The notes under the pieces: model-generated
What the model was told of the DNA's origin: nothing
What the model saw: only the letters and a program-made list of their open reading frames with translations
Databases searched by the model: none
DNA from: Calvatia gigantea
Lineage: Eukaryota; Basidiomycota; Agaricomycetes; Agaricales; Lycoperdaceae
NCBI GenBank assembly: GCA_025093985.1
Contig: JACAAK010000011.1
Span: 124,001 to 188,000 of the forward strand
DNA: 64,000 nucleotides
Reading direction: 5' to 3'
Position numbers and translations under genes: made by a program
Part shown: positions 24,582 to 36,604 of the stretch, piece by piece
Numbering within the stretch: the stretch's first letter is position 1
Layout: every line of letters starts with the position of its first letter

Positions 24582-25199
24582 TGTTATGAACTTACCATAT
24601 CCCCAGACTCTTCTCATCCCCGTATTAACCTTCTATTTAGACCTTTTCTTTTCCTTCACTATACCCTGGTCTGTTATTTATTTATTAAGCATATGTACTT
24701 CTATCTTTGCTTCTTATAATTCATTCTGAATCATGTTCCTGTTTCACCTTTATCTTTTCTCATCATTGAACTTCTATTCACTTGTCTCTATCTTCCTGTG
24801 ACTTATACCTCTTCTTTTCTACTCATCTTACTCATCCCTATGACTCTGTATATTACCAATTAACCCATAGTAGTTCCCATTGACTCATATCTGTTTACTA
24901 CATAAATTCCCATCTCTTATCTATAACTAGTATATAACCTTAAGTAGTACCCATGTATTACCTTAGGTTATTCTAGTAACAAGCTTCCTTATCTTCACTT
25001 GTCTGCTACAAGGTTAACAACCTTGGGGACTGCAGTGACACTTAACTCAGACTTCTCAGGCAAGTGTGAGCTTCTACTTGAGGAAGTGATCTGAAGTCTG
25101 CACAGAGGTCATTGAGACTTGTCAAATACTCCTGGGCTATAGTGTTGAACCTCTCCCTGAGTGGAGATGATCTGGGCCCAGTTGCAAAGTAAGGTAACA
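24582..25199 (+). repeat. 3' LTR of B2 (618 bp)
   Basis: Starts TGTTATGAACTTACC and ends AAGTAAGGTAACA. Its beginning is shared with 449-611. It directly follows the third ORF of B2. After it the sequence jumps into the middle of a B RNase H domain (FNLTQCNYKIHDWELLAII), so B2 had inserted into another B element, most likely B1. Confidence 0.75.
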
Positions 25200-26440
25200 C
25201 ATGTAACATTCAACCTAACTCAGTGCAACTATAAAATACATGATTGGGAACTTCTTGCCATTATTATGGCACTAGAAGAATGGTGACATTACCTAGAAGG
25301 AGCCCAACATTGTATAATCATCTGAACTAATTACAAGAATCTTACCTTTTGGAGAAAACCCCAAAATATCTCCAGAAAACAAGCCTGATGGCTTGGGTTT
25401 CTCTCATACTTTAACTTTGCAATCAAACATGTTCCAGAAACAAAAATACCAGCTGCCAATGCACTTTTACAAAGGCCAGACCACACCCTAGACAACAACA
25501 ATGACAATGAAAATGTTATTGTCCTACCTGAAGAAGTATTCCTTAATGAAATAATTGTACTACCAGACAAACTATTCATCTCCCTGATCAATCATGAATT
25601 ACAAGAGGAAATCACCAAATCATCTAAATATGACAAAGCTACCATGGAAGCCATGAAATGACTTCTATTAGAATTACCAGAAGCAATCAATTCAAAATAC
25701 AGAATCATTCCCATGTCAAATGGACATCTCATGACATATGAAGGAAAAACAGTAATCCCAGAAGACATGAAACTCCACCAACAAATTATTCAGTAATATC
25801 ACAATTACTCTTCTGCTGGACACTCTGAAGAACAAGAAATGTACCAAATAGCCAAAGCCAAGGTATATTGGCCAGGAATGAGTACCTTTGTATGGAACTA
25901 TGTCAAAGGATGCAGTGCATGTCAACAATTTAAAATTAACCAAAACCCTTTCTACCTGCCATTGCAACCAATCACACCTCCAACCTCTGCCAGACCATTT
26001 ACACACATTGCAATGGATCTACTAACCAACCTACCTAAATCCCACAGATTTGACTCTATTCTGTCCATAGTAGACCATAGACTTATGAAGGGGGTAATTC
26101 TCACTCCTTGTATGAAAGAAATCACTGCCAAAGAAATAGCCAACATAATTATAGATAAAGTCTATATCAGATTTAAACTACCAGACAAGATAATCTCCAA
26201 CCACAACCCTTGATTCCAAGTGAACTCCAGCCAAGCTCTCATGAAATGTCTTAGAATCACACAATCTTTCTCATCAGCCTACCACCCTCAGTCTGATGGA
26301 ACTACAGAATGATTCAACCAGGAAATTTCAGCATACCTATCCATCTATTGCACAGGAAATCCCTCTACCTGGTCTGAAGCACTCCCTATCCTCAAATTCT
26401 CCCACAACTCCAGAACACATTCTAATCAAAAGCAAACACC
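25200..26440 (+). pseudogene. pol: Gypsy family B (probably B1) RNase H and integrase
   Basis: Starts inside RNase H (YKIHDWELLAIIMALEEW), then the integrase HHCC region (HYNYSSAGHSEEQEMYQIAK; CSACQQF) and catalytic core (MDLLTNLPKS, SAYHPQSDGT), ending near 26440. From 25839 it is open for 124 codons. The missing bases between 16385 (TDASK) and 25200 amount to only about 70-75 by comparison with B2. That supports one original element split by the insertions between. Stops are mainly TGA/TAA. Confidence 0.75.
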
Positions 26441-26858
26441 CTTCAATGTCCACTGTAGATGCATTCTCATAGGTAAAACTTCTCAAGAGCTCCCAGGTGG
26501 CCAAGCTGACCTTAATAGGGCACTGATACAATACATACCACACCCAATTAGTCAATGATGATGAAAGTATAGGTAGAGACAACTATGATAGGGCCCAACA
26601 AAATCTGTACACCATATACATTATAGCAAGTCAATTCAAGCAGTACAGTAACATAAGTTTCACAGAGGATATTACAATTTTGAGTTCAATTTCATATGGA
26701 CCATTCACTCAGTCATAAAGCAAACTGGAAAAACATCTGAGAGCAACAAATTTGAGTGTGATGACAGTAGTAGCTTGAGTGCTGACTGTGCTGTGCTTTA
26801 ATCCAGGTGGGCTAAAGAAACAATGGAGTAAGTAACATGTACATGAGAGAACAAAATA
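26441..26858. other. Unassigned AT-rich stretch
   Basis: Between the end of B-type integrase and the start of the duplicated minisatellite block. No motif or gene recognised. ORFs here are short and are copies of noncoding reading in the neighbouring block. Confidence 0.4.
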
Positions 26859-28185
26859 GAGAACAAAAGGATTTACGAAGATGATGCTCAAGGATAATTG
26901 GCAACCCATAAGCCTTTTTGAAGGCATTGATAAAAATCTTGTGCTTGGACTTTTCAGACTTGTACCAGGATGAATTCTCAGCACAAATGATAATTGCTTT
27001 TTAATGCCAAAAGATAAGAGAAAAGTAGTGAGGATAAACATTGTGAAGGTGAAGAGAGTGAACCAACCAGCAACCAGAAAATATGAGGGTTCCTGTGGAC
27101 AATAAGTGTATGATGATAATGAGATAAACATGAACTGACTTTGGCATTGAACTGGCCCTTAAGGATATCTACAACACCATTGCAATTCTGATACTGAAAA
27201 AGAAAAGAAAAGCTCATAGAACCCAGTTGGGAATGGAAAAGATGTTGACTTACAAACTGGATACATTCACAGAAAAGCTGGTGAGTGAAGGAACTTAGCA
27301 GAAACATGAACAGTGACTCACATCCTGAACACATTCACAGAAAGACTGGTGAGTAAAGGACTCACTTCCTGGACACATTCACAGAGAGACTGGTGAGTGA
27401 AGGAACTTGGCAGAAACATGGACAGTGACTCACTTCCTGGACACATTCACAGAGAGACTAGTGAGTAAAGGAACTTGGCAGAAACATGGACAGTGACTCA
27501 CAAACTGGACACATTCACAGAGAGACTGGTGAGTGAAGGAACTTGGCAGAAACATGGACAGTGACTCACAAACTGGACACATTCACAGAGAGACTGGTGA
27601 GTGAAGGAACTTGGCAGAAACATGGACAGTGACTCACAAACTGGACACATTCACAGAGAGACTGGTGAGTGAAGGAACTTTGCAGAAACATAGACAGTAA
27701 CTCACTTGCTAGACACATTCACAGAGAGACTAGTGAGTGAAGGAACTTGGCAGAAACATGAACAGTGACTTCACATTCACAGAGAAACTGGTGAGTGAAG
27801 GAACTTGGCAGAAACATGGACAGTAACTCACTCTCTGGACACATTCACAGAGAGACTGGTAAGTGAAGGAACTTGGCAGAAACATGGACAGTGACTCACA
27901 TCCTGGACATATTCACAGAAAAACTGGTGAGTGAAGGAACTTAGTAGAAACATAAACAGTGACTTACATCCTGGACACATTCACAAAGAGACTGGTGAGT
28001 AAAGGAACTCAGCAGAAACATGGAGAGTAACCTACTTTCTAAGCACATTCACAAATGGGCTTGTTAGTAATAAAGCTCAAGATATAGAGGATAACTCACA
28101 TTCTATGCCAATTTTCAGCAGTTTTCATCAGTAGTCTGGCTTTAACAATATTTCCCACATACCTCCTGAATATAATGCTATCTTA
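26859..28185 (+). repeat. Duplicated block, copy 1, with 68-bp minisatellite
   Basis: A leader of about 390 bp, then about 12-13 tandem units (27250-28060), then a tail ending CTATCTTAGA. The unit is 68 bp with core ACATTCACAGAGAGACTGG and GTGAGTGAAGGAACTTGGCA. Compared with copy 2 it lacks about 95 bp in the leader (after GGATAAT), and two units are shortened. No protein function is recognised; the ORFs on the minus strand are not credible genes. Confidence 0.88.
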
Positions 28186-29514
28186 GAGAACAAAAGGATT
28201 TACGAAGATGATGCTCAAGGATAATATTGGTAAATTTCTCCCTCTCACTGTCACCATATGGCCCATTTCCCAATTTTCCAATGGCACTTTCCACATTTTC
28301 CTTGATTCCCATTTCAATATACAACCCATAAGCCTTTTTGAAGGCATTGATAAAAATCTTGTGCTTGGACTTTTCAGACTTGTACCAGGATGAATTCTCA
28401 GCACAAATGATAATTGCTTTTTAATGCCAAAAGATAAGAGAAAAGTAGTGAGGATAAACATTGTGAAGGTGAAGAGAGTGAACCAACCAGCAACCAGAAA
28501 ATATGAGGGTTCCTGTGGACAATAAGTGTATGATGATAATGAGATAAAACACATTGCAATTCTGATACTGAAAAGAAAAGAGAAGCTCATAGAAACCCAG
28601 TTGGGAATGGAAAAGATGTGACTACAAACTGGATACATTCACAGAAAAGCTGGTGAGTGAAGGAACTTGGCAGAAACATGAACAGTGACTCACATCCTGA
28701 ACACATTCACAGAAAGACTGGTGAGTAAAGGAACTTGGCAGAAACATAGACAGTGACTCACTTCCTGGACACATTCACAGAGAGACTGGTGAGTGAAGGA
28801 ACTTGGCAGAAACATGGACAGTGACTCACTTCCTGGACACATTCACAGAGAGACTAGTGAGTAAAGGAACTTGGCAGAAACATGGACAGTGACTCACAAA
28901 CTGGACACATTCACAGAGAGACTGGTGAGTGAAGGAACTTGGCAGAAACATGGACAGTGACTCACAAACTGGACACATTCACAGAGAGACTGGTGAGTGA
29001 AGGAACTTGGCAGAAACATGGACAGTGACTCACAAACTGGACACATTCACAGAGAGACTGGTGAGTGAAGGAACTTTGCAGAAACATAGACAGTAACTCA
29101 CTTGCTAGACACATTCACAGAGAGACTAGTGAGTGAAGGAACTTGGCAGAAACATGAACAGTGACTCACTCGCTGAACACATTCACAGAGAAACTGGTGA
29201 GTGAAGGAACTTGGCAGAAACATGGACAGTAACTCACTCTCTGGACACATTCACAGAGAGACTGGTAAGTGAAGGAACTTGGCAGAAACATGGACAGTGA
29301 CTCACATCCTGGACATATTCACAGAAAAACTGGTGAGTGAAGGAACTTAGTAGAAACATAAACAGTGACTTACATCCTGGACACATTCACAAAGAGACTA
29401 AGCTCAAGATATAGAGGATAACTCACATTCTATGCCAATTTTCAGCAGTTTTCATCAGTAGTCTGGCTTTAACAATATTTCCCACATACCTCCTGAATAT
29501 AATGCTATCTTAGA
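28186..29514 (+). repeat. Duplicated block, copy 2, with 68-bp minisatellite
   Basis: Head-to-tail copy of the preceding block, joined at CTATCTTAGA|GAACAAAAGG. The array at 28625-29395 has 12 units. Unit variants (ATCCTGAAC, TTCCTGG twice, AAACTGG three times, TTGCTAG, ...) come in the same order as in copy 1, so a finished array was duplicated as a block. It lacks about 50 bp that copy 1 has near 27130-27180, and its last unit. Confidence 0.88.
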
Positions 29515-29969
29515 TTTCTGTCACGAGAATTTCATTGCTTTCTTACCATTTCACTCTGGGTCCAGAAGTAGCTTCATAAGCCTCCAATTTCATTTATCAA
29601 CCTGACTTACATACTATTCTCAGACTTTCTGTTAGTACTCCAATATTCTAAGTAATAGCTTTTACTCACATCCTGAATAGGCCATCATTTAACATTTCTC
29701 ATAAGCAAAATATAAAGGGTTCATACATAGCTCTGGTTGTACTCAGCCTGGGTCATTACCTGTCATGCCAATATCAACATGCAATATAGCCCTCATGACA
29801 GATGAGGGCATTACCTTGTAGGTGTTTCTCTATGCTTACCTTCCACTGTCATGCCATAGTTCAGTTTTAGCCCATGATAGATCAAGTTGAACCTACATAT
29901 GCATGACGAAACCATTGCAAGCACCCCGTTACCAAATCCAACTTCAGGGGCATTCATCACACGGATGTC
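29515..29969. other. No gene seen; edge of repeat-rich zone
   Basis: Single-copy-looking AT-rich DNA. CpG becomes frequent just beyond it. I see no motif. Confidence 0.5.
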
Positions 29970-31109
29970 TCAGCCTTGAATGAGGGTTGTACGAACCAAG
30001 TTGTAACCCCCCAGAATCTTGGGTAAACTGATTGAGATGTCAGTAGTGATCCAGCACATGAGTCCTACGAATACATACCATTCCACTGCATAAGTAATGC
30101 ATAACTCCAAATTATTCTGCTGAACCAAAACGAATAACATTTGGAGTGCAGGGTCGTCAAGGGAATCTGCTGTTTTCTTCGTTAGCTCATTCACCTGGCT
30201 CTGATGATCACTATCATCCTCATTTAAATCTAGATGTGAGCCGAATCAGCCAGCTAACGGCCGTCACCAAAAGATAAATTCAACGTGCCCTCCATGCGTA
30301 CGTATGCCCGCGGTGGGAACTTGTACTCGGACAGCGGTTTTTGAAACTTGTCTTGCAGCTCGCGTTCTGCAGCTTGGCGGTTCGCTTCCCATTCCAACTC
30401 TCCATCAAAGACTTGAGATATTAAATCATCGAATTTCGTAAAAATGGCAACCACTGGAACTGGAAGGGCTACTCATGAGCGAGGGACAGGGACGACATCG
30501 GGCACACTGACCATTTCCGGCTCGTGCCTCGTTGAAGAATCTCTGTTCTAGTTCGAGCAGAGGCCTGGATGAGTCTGGTATGAAACAGAACCTAGCCGCG
30601 CGTAAGCGATGCGAATTGGGGGGGGAAGGGGAAAACTTGCCAAATGGCGTGAAGTTGGTCTGCAACTTCAGTGGCTTTTGCACGTTCGGCGATAAAAGAT
30701 TGGACCTCCTTGAGCTGACGGTCGTCTCCGGCCTCGAATCCAGGGGAATCGTGAAAAATGAAACCCGGGTTGCTCTGGAAGCCGAACGCGTGACGAATGT
30801 CATGGATTCCACGCTGGGCATGATTGGTGTCAGAGCGTTGATCTCAATCAATAAAAGTAAAAGTCAGCCACCCCATCGGTCGGCTCCAACTGTTCTCATT
30901 GCTGGGGCCTCAGTAGATGTCTTCCGAAGAGCCAAATACATAAGGCGCACCAAGTTTTTGTTATTTTCGTCGTAAATGGAAGGCTCTTCTGTCGTGTTAC
31001 AAACTCGTTTCAAGAGTGTTGTCTTGCCCGCGTTGGCCCTACCGATCACGAGAATACGAAAGTGATGATATTTCTTTCGGACTTGGAGATCGCTCGGTAT
31101 GTCGGTCAT
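29970..31109 (-). CDS. P-loop GTPase (mushroom G-domain family)
   Basis: Six exons fit: 31109-30951, about 30813-30641, 30591-30512, 30453-30268, 30229-30079 and 30027-29970. The joined reading has G1 ILVIGRANAGKTTLLKRV, G3 FHDSPGFEAGDDRQLKEV, an island FCFIPDSSRPLLELEQRFF, G4 VAIFTKFDDLISQV and a C-terminal KTADSLDDPALQMLFVLVQ. This is the pattern of the large Agaricomycete G-domain protein family related to AIG1/septin-like GTPases. Biochemical role unknown; GTP binding is expected. The start at 31109 (MTDIPSDLQVRKKYHHF) is the first in-frame ATG I find. The second intron has a GC donor (GCAAGT, 30640). The exact start of exon 2 is uncertain; otherwise no break is seen. A decayed relative lies at 34082. 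Confidence 0.78.
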
Positions 31110-34081
31110 GTCAACACTCGGTGTGAGAGTAAGTGGGGGTGGTGTCGATTCTTCTGACGATAACGTTGCCCTGATATGTGATATGGGAAAGCAATCACCG
31201 GCAGGATCCGGTGACAATGTGACAGCAGGGTTTACGTCCGTGAGTGGCACAAGGTGGCACCACTTCCATCTTTGCTATAATTACAAGTAAGTGTCCTGTA
31301 TCCAGTCAGCCGCGGCGACGACATTTATGCTCCGGATTGGGTATTGGTTACAAAGGCGTCGAGGTCAAGTGTGGTGTGTATCAGGAACGACCTCAAGGTA
31401 TCAAGGTTGCATAGCACAGATGGTAGGCGGACCAGGCATCGGCGTCCTCACGCTCAATTTCGTTTTCGGACACACCCAGAGATGTGAGTGAAGAATCCTT
31501 CGAATGCCAACGCCCCATGCTGATCCCGTCGTGTGGCCAGACCTCGTGTTGGTTTCCTCATCACGTCTCTATTTACGACGCTAACCATGCGAACACCCAT
31601 GAAATTGTCGAAGGCACCCACCAGTGATGAAGCTTTTGAAGTGTGGTCGCAGCACTAGCGTCAAGCTTGTGTGAAGGTTTCGAGCAGAAACTTGCGGCCA
31701 ATCAAAATACACTCAAGTTGATCGTTTGAACGAGCGCCTCCCTTCCAGCTCAGCCTTCCCTTCCAACGCCTGTCGACGTTATTTTTCATCTCCTGGTCGA
31801 CGAAGTCATGGGTCATATCGTCGTCCCTCCACACGATAAAGTCCCCCCAGGCGCCAAATTCAAATTCCAAGAACGTGCCGAACAGCAACATAGTCAAGGA
31901 GTGGCGGCGAACACTGAACACCAACCAATCCAACTGTGCTCATACTTCCCATTCAGCTAGTACTACCCCCGGTGGTGCTCTATTACCGCCCGCTTCTAGG
32001 AAGTTGTTACGCAGGATGCTATGGCAATTGGTTTCGATGATATACCCGTTGGGGCTTATGAATATCGGCTTCTCATATTTTTGCCAACTTTCCCTGATCC
32101 CTAGTGCTTGGCGAATAACCCTCCGGACCGCCAACTTTTACTCGGGACTTCCTCCGCATTCCCTCTCAAGATTTCCACATCTCATCACCCTACCCACCGC
32201 TTCAGAGACATCCTACACACAAATCCCCCCTCTTTCTCCTCGGATAGCCCGTGTGTCTCTTCCCTCAGGCACCCATCCCCAGACACATTTCCCTACCCTG
32301 CCCTCCGTTGTCCACTGCAAAACCAGATTATGTCATTCGTCCCACGTGTCGTAATATGTCACATCCATTTCTACCTGCTGGACAACAAGTTTTGTCGCAC
32401 AGGGAAGGTCCACCACCATTCACGACGCCGCTGGCCAACCCCCATGTGTCTTGCTACTTAGGGCGAGTCGTGGCGACGAAGGATACGCCCTTGCCCATCG
32501 TCTACTGTATCAGCACAGCGGTGACCAACCCTACCTTCATACCTAATGGCCGTCTTGCATTTTGGGCTTGAAGTCACCCTCATCACTCCGACGGTTGAGT
32601 TCAACCTTCGTTCTAAACGCTCGGCATAGCTGAATTCAAACCGGTGAAGCCCTCTGCACCGATATGGAGCTCCCGCAAACCGGCTACGGCAAAAGATGAT
32701 CAAGCGGCGCCAGCAAGCAAACATGATTCAACCATACTACCGTGGCTTAGCTTCTTGGTTCTTGGATCAAGTCTCTCCTTCGCGACGGATCCGGTGAACA
32801 AGTTGAGTCAACCGTATATCGCATTGGAGACGGCGTTGGTACCAGGAAATCAACTACGAGTTGCAACATTATCGAGAGTTCCAAGCGATCGATCTGGTTA
32901 AAGGAAAGAAGATATACCAAGAGGAAATTTTTGGTTCGTGGCTCTGATAATGAATAGGTGGTGATGGGGAGGAGGTGGAGGGGTTTATGGTGGGTTCTGC
33001 CGGACGCGCTTCTGGTGTTAGACCTGATCCACTATACTTCATGCGATGCTGTACTAGGAACTGTTTATGTATCCGATTTACTGAGACTAAGATGAATTCA
33101 CCCCCTTGTAAAAAACTTAGGAAGAGAGCTTCATCATTGTTCCTATTTTATTAATTATTCCGCAATTCTATCTAGCTCATTCTCTCTCTGCGCAATAGCC
33201 ACTACAAATTATAACCCTGATGTAGTATAAAAACGTAGTAATGAGTCCCACGAACGCAAGTACTTTATCCTCCGACCATCGCACTTTCGAAGGCCAGGTC
33301 TTCGAAATGACTGCTCTCGTATCTGAACCTCTCGATTCTCACCATTTGACTCAAATTCTTCCCATTTTAAACCTGCCTGAAAATTCACCACCTCCCGCCA
33401 GAGGGATGCTGGGACCTAGTCAACGTATACGAAAACAAGAATAAGGATAGAGGAAGCGGGGAGGCTGGCGTGTGCAGGACAAGGACGACACAAGAAGAGG
33501 GGAGGTCAATGCGCAAGAACGGGGGGGCGAAAGGAGAGGGGGGGCAGCGGCTGCGAAAACGGCAGCAGGAGTAAGGAGGGCAACGGGCACGAGAATAAGA
33601 AAAGGGGCGGGCGGGCGGAGAGCACGAGAGCGGAACCAGGGCAGAACGAGAGCGGGGTGAGAGGAGAACCAGCAGGTCTGAGATCTGATGGTGAGCCGCC
33701 AAGTGAGCGAGATAGACCAAAAACCAGAGCGAGGTACAGAGGCTGGTGCCAGCCTGCTCAACATCAACATTCAACGTTTCAACGTTCAACGTCAACCTTC
33801 GCCGTCACGCCGTGTAACCTTGCTATATTTGCTCTTTATCTTCACTAGCTAGCCGCGAACGAGACCTACACGTTGCAGATCGAAGCGTGGAAGTGCAGGG
33901 ACGTCACATTACCGGAGGTTCGAGGACGCCCGAGGTCAGGAGGTCAGGCCTCAGGCCTCAGGTCTGGCCAGGAAGCCGCCTCGAGGGGGTGAGATTAAGA
34001 AGCCATTTGGCGCGCTGTAACGTTCGTCTTCAGCGACAATTTGATGCTTCATATCTCCCTCCTCTCACCTTTTGGTCAACC
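31110..34081. other. Unassigned region; weak minus-strand ORFs and a purine-rich tract
   Basis: Minus-strand reading 32134-31668 (LGIRESWQKYEKPIFISPNG ... TNCHSILRNNFLEAGG; then GDFIVWRDDDMTHDFVDQEM) looks protein-like with a possible small intron near 31940, but I do not recognise it. At 33421-33665 the plus strand is strongly purine-rich (runs of G and GA), giving low-complexity ORFs on both strands. At 33760-33800 ACGTTCAACGTT-type short repeats occur. Nothing else is supported. Confidence 0.35.
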
Positions 34082-34740
34082 ATGCCTGCGACCACCTCCA
34101 ATCTACTATTGACGGTTGAGGAAAGACTTGTTATATGCCGCAGTGCGTATTTTCTGATCCGATCCCTTGCGATTACCCTGGATCTTAACCTGGATATATA
34201 CAGTTTCGGATCCTCGTTGTTGGGAAGGTTGTAACTTTAGCCACCAGCTAGTGTCCGGCATTGACAGCTGTTCAGAGTGGCGTTGGGAAGTCATCATATT
34301 GTTCATCAGCTGTGTCTTCAATATGAATTTAAAAGTGCGTCGTGGTTTGGCGATTTCTGGTTTTTATGGCTCTTAACGCAGAGCATACAAGGACATCACA
34401 CACAACCGCGCTGGAAAAGCCAACGTGGAAACTCCGTACACTTCGGACGAAGATCCGCGTTTCATCCTTCATGATAGCCAAGGCTTCGAGCCCGGAGACA
34501 CGGGCAACTGGAGATCGTAGAGAGGTTTCTTCTTTCAGGACGCGAATGCAAAGCTCAGCGCTCAAGCTTCAAGCTTCAAGGATCAGGTCCATGTGATCTG
34601 GTAACACGTCCTACAATCTCGCTATTTCTCAACCTAACACTGGATCACATTTACCAAAGGCTGTGCATAGAGACTCCGAGGACTGGGTTGAGGGTAGAGC
34701 AAACAGGGGATGAAACCCTCTTTTCACTCGCAAGAAAATG
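34082..34740 (+). pseudogene. P-loop GTPase relic of the same superfamily
   Basis: Pieces in three frames: FRILVVGK joined across a short intron (34228 to CTGTTCAG) to SGVGKSS, the P-loop; then DITHNRAGKANVETPYTSDE, FILHDSQGFEPGDTGNWR (G3 DxxG), VHVIW and, after an intron with donor GTAACA, LCIETPRTGLRVEQTGDETL. One base appears missing after NWR (a TAG results), and frame changes are needed after the P-loop and before VHVIW. The G4 region is not recognisable. Family members bind GTP; this copy cannot make a full protein. Confidence 0.75.
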
Positions 34741-34832
34741 TAGGAGCCATCTAAATCGCTATCTTTTCACAAATATTTACTGACACGTTCAAAAGTGGAA
34801 ATCTCGGGTTGTTGGACCAGCGTGTTTGTTCA

Positions 34833-34973
34833 CGTCCTCTACTCCGTCAAGTCATTATTTCCTGCAACCTGACCAAGTGGCCGGAAGACTGGGGAGTGGT
34901 AGAGAGTCGGACGAGAAAGCATCTACCCCTCTGTGAGGAGAAAGGCATAGTGGAATTCAGGTTGCGTTCGTAG
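34833..34973 (+). pseudogene. F-box/LRR-like protein, C-terminal fragment
   Basis: 47 codons ending in TAG: LLRQVIISCNLTKWPEDW ... RTRKHLPLCEEKGIVEF. The end strongly resembles the C-terminus of the minus-strand gene at 42933-44113 (RKYLPQCEEKGIIEF). No N-terminal part is seen nearby; it lies just after the GTPase relic. Confidence 0.6.
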
Positions 34974-35570
34974 TGCCGACAGATTTAGTCAAGGCCTGTT
35001 GGCATTAACATGTTTTGAACGGTGAACCACGTATCCAACTTCTGAAGCGGCAGAGTAGCGGCTACGTACGTGTGGCTGCTAGCACCTGTCAAGCAAGAGT
35101 CAGAGGGTTTGTAAATAGGCAAATCGGGTCAATAGTCGTTTGTTGAGTGAGAGATCCAGTGTGTCAAAACCGTGTATCCGTCGTAGCTACAACGGGTCGT
35201 TATACGACAGAGGGTGGACATTTAAAGCGGGCATGCCACGAACTTAGGGGGGAGAATAATAGTTAATGTATGTACATAGGATAGCGCGAAACGATAAGCC
35301 CCCCATGGCACTGTCCTCACGTAACCGTTGCAATTTCCCTACAGAATAATAAGTGACAAGTTGTTAATACAGTCAGGCGAATGGAGTGACCATCGTAGCG
35401 ACTGAGCAATATGTCCTCAGGTGGGCCGTGAAGGGAAAGAGGGACCCCCGCTTAGCGGGTTTACTTAAGTTCTTTGTTCACTATTTTTTCCACGGGTGGG
35501 TCTAACCAGTGTTTAATTCGTAAAATACAGGTAAAAGTGCAACGGATTGTCCATAGATGTGGTAACAGCT
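34974..35570. other. Intergenic; no gene seen
   Basis: Contains a short hairpin-like CCCGCTTAGCGGG near 35448. The stretch next to 35490-35570 resembles 48850-48940 because the neighbouring secreted-protein gene was duplicated with its flank. Confidence 0.45.
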
Positions 35571-36331
35571 TCAAACAGCTTGGAAAACAAACCTTTGGAC
35601 GGCACTTCCATCGGCACCCTTAAGAACAATCTACAGAAACCAAGTCAACATAAGATTGGCGTCTAGGAGCTTTCCACTTGAACTTACATTGTTGTCAAGG
35701 TCAGTCCTGGGAGTGTTGGTCCAAAGCAAGTCTTGGTTCGGGACTTTAATCTGGGAAATTCGCGTCAGTGTCGAGATGATGGCGTGTCCGGGTGAAGCAG
35801 ACGAACAACGTAGAGCTCATCTTGGCCATTGCTCCCAGCCTCTTCAATGAACCAAGTGCTTTGTTGATTTGACGCCGCAACGACTATCTCATTCTGAAAA
35901 GGCTGTCAACGGATGAGTTAAGGAAAGTAACAAAAACAGCCCACCAAATTCGGGCTTGCAAATGCCTTAGCTCCAGTAGCAGTGCTCTGGATAATATATC
36001 CTCCGTTTCCATCCGAGTTAATGTCCCACTGTCAAAAAGCGGTCAGTTGCGTCCAGACCTCGTGCTCTATTGGATAGACGCACCTGCTCATAGATACTTG
36101 CAAACTGGTCCGACATAGTGATAATCGACTGGAACGGACCTTGGTGTCCGCCTGGGAAACTACGAGCGGACTGATTACCATTCCAGATGCGGTATCTGCC
36201 GTTGGTAATCTGCTCATAAAAGCGTCAAAGGGAGTCGTGGTGTGCAGCGGGATACGTACCTGTGCTTGAGCAAAGGTAGCACCGAAGGAAGCGATGACGG
36301 CGGCGAAGGAAAGGACTTTGGAGAACAACAT
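35571..36331 (-). CDS. Small secreted putative beta-trefoil protein, paralogue 1
   Basis: Six exons (36331-36260, 36209-36084, 36028-35945, 35893-35807, 35750-35688, 35630-35571; 492 nt) give 163 residues in one frame. Residues 1-24 form a signal peptide ending AQAQ. The mature part shows GRYRIWNGNQSARSFPGGHQ, GNGGYIIQS, STWFIEEAGS, VPNQDLLWTNTP and a terminal GADGSAVQRFVF. Repeated WxI/QRFxF blocks suggest a beta-trefoil fold, as in ricin-B-like lectins or the I66-type fungal protease inhibitors; I cannot choose between them. Intron donors are GTACGT, GTGCGT, GTGGGC, GTTCGT and GTAAGT. Exon lengths equal those of the gene at 48940-49703. Likely secreted; target unknown. Confidence 0.82.
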
Positions 36332-36604
36332 GTTAAGGCGATAATTTCAGCGACAGAGATTTGAAACTCGAGGCTCTTCCGATAGCGACCTGAGGGAGAG
36401 CTTATATAGAAAACCTTGGATATGTTCGGGGGGACATACCGTCCGATTGCTATCATGCCGACCAGGGCAGCAAGAATGTGGCAATGGTTGGCCCCGGGCG
36501 ATGCTCAAGAGCCGTAATGAACGGATTGAAAGGAATGAACAGATTATTTTAAGAATTTCTTGGCGGATGCTCTGAAACGCGTTCAAAAGATGGAGTAAGC
36601 ATAC

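Noticed and set aside
26709..27334. Minus-strand ORFs with membrane-protein-like composition, repeated at 28183-28638
   Set aside because: They belong to the duplicated noncoding block, differ by frame-changing indels between copies and have no recognisable domain.
27250..29395. Regular direct repeats that look array-like (CRISPR-like at first sight)
   Set aside because: The 68-bp units follow each other without unique spacers, and the genome is fungal; it is a minisatellite.
33385..33795. Two overlapping minus-strand ORFs of 116-136 codons rich in Ser, Pro and Arg
   Set aside because: They are the complement of a purine-rich low-complexity tract; composition explains the lack of stops.
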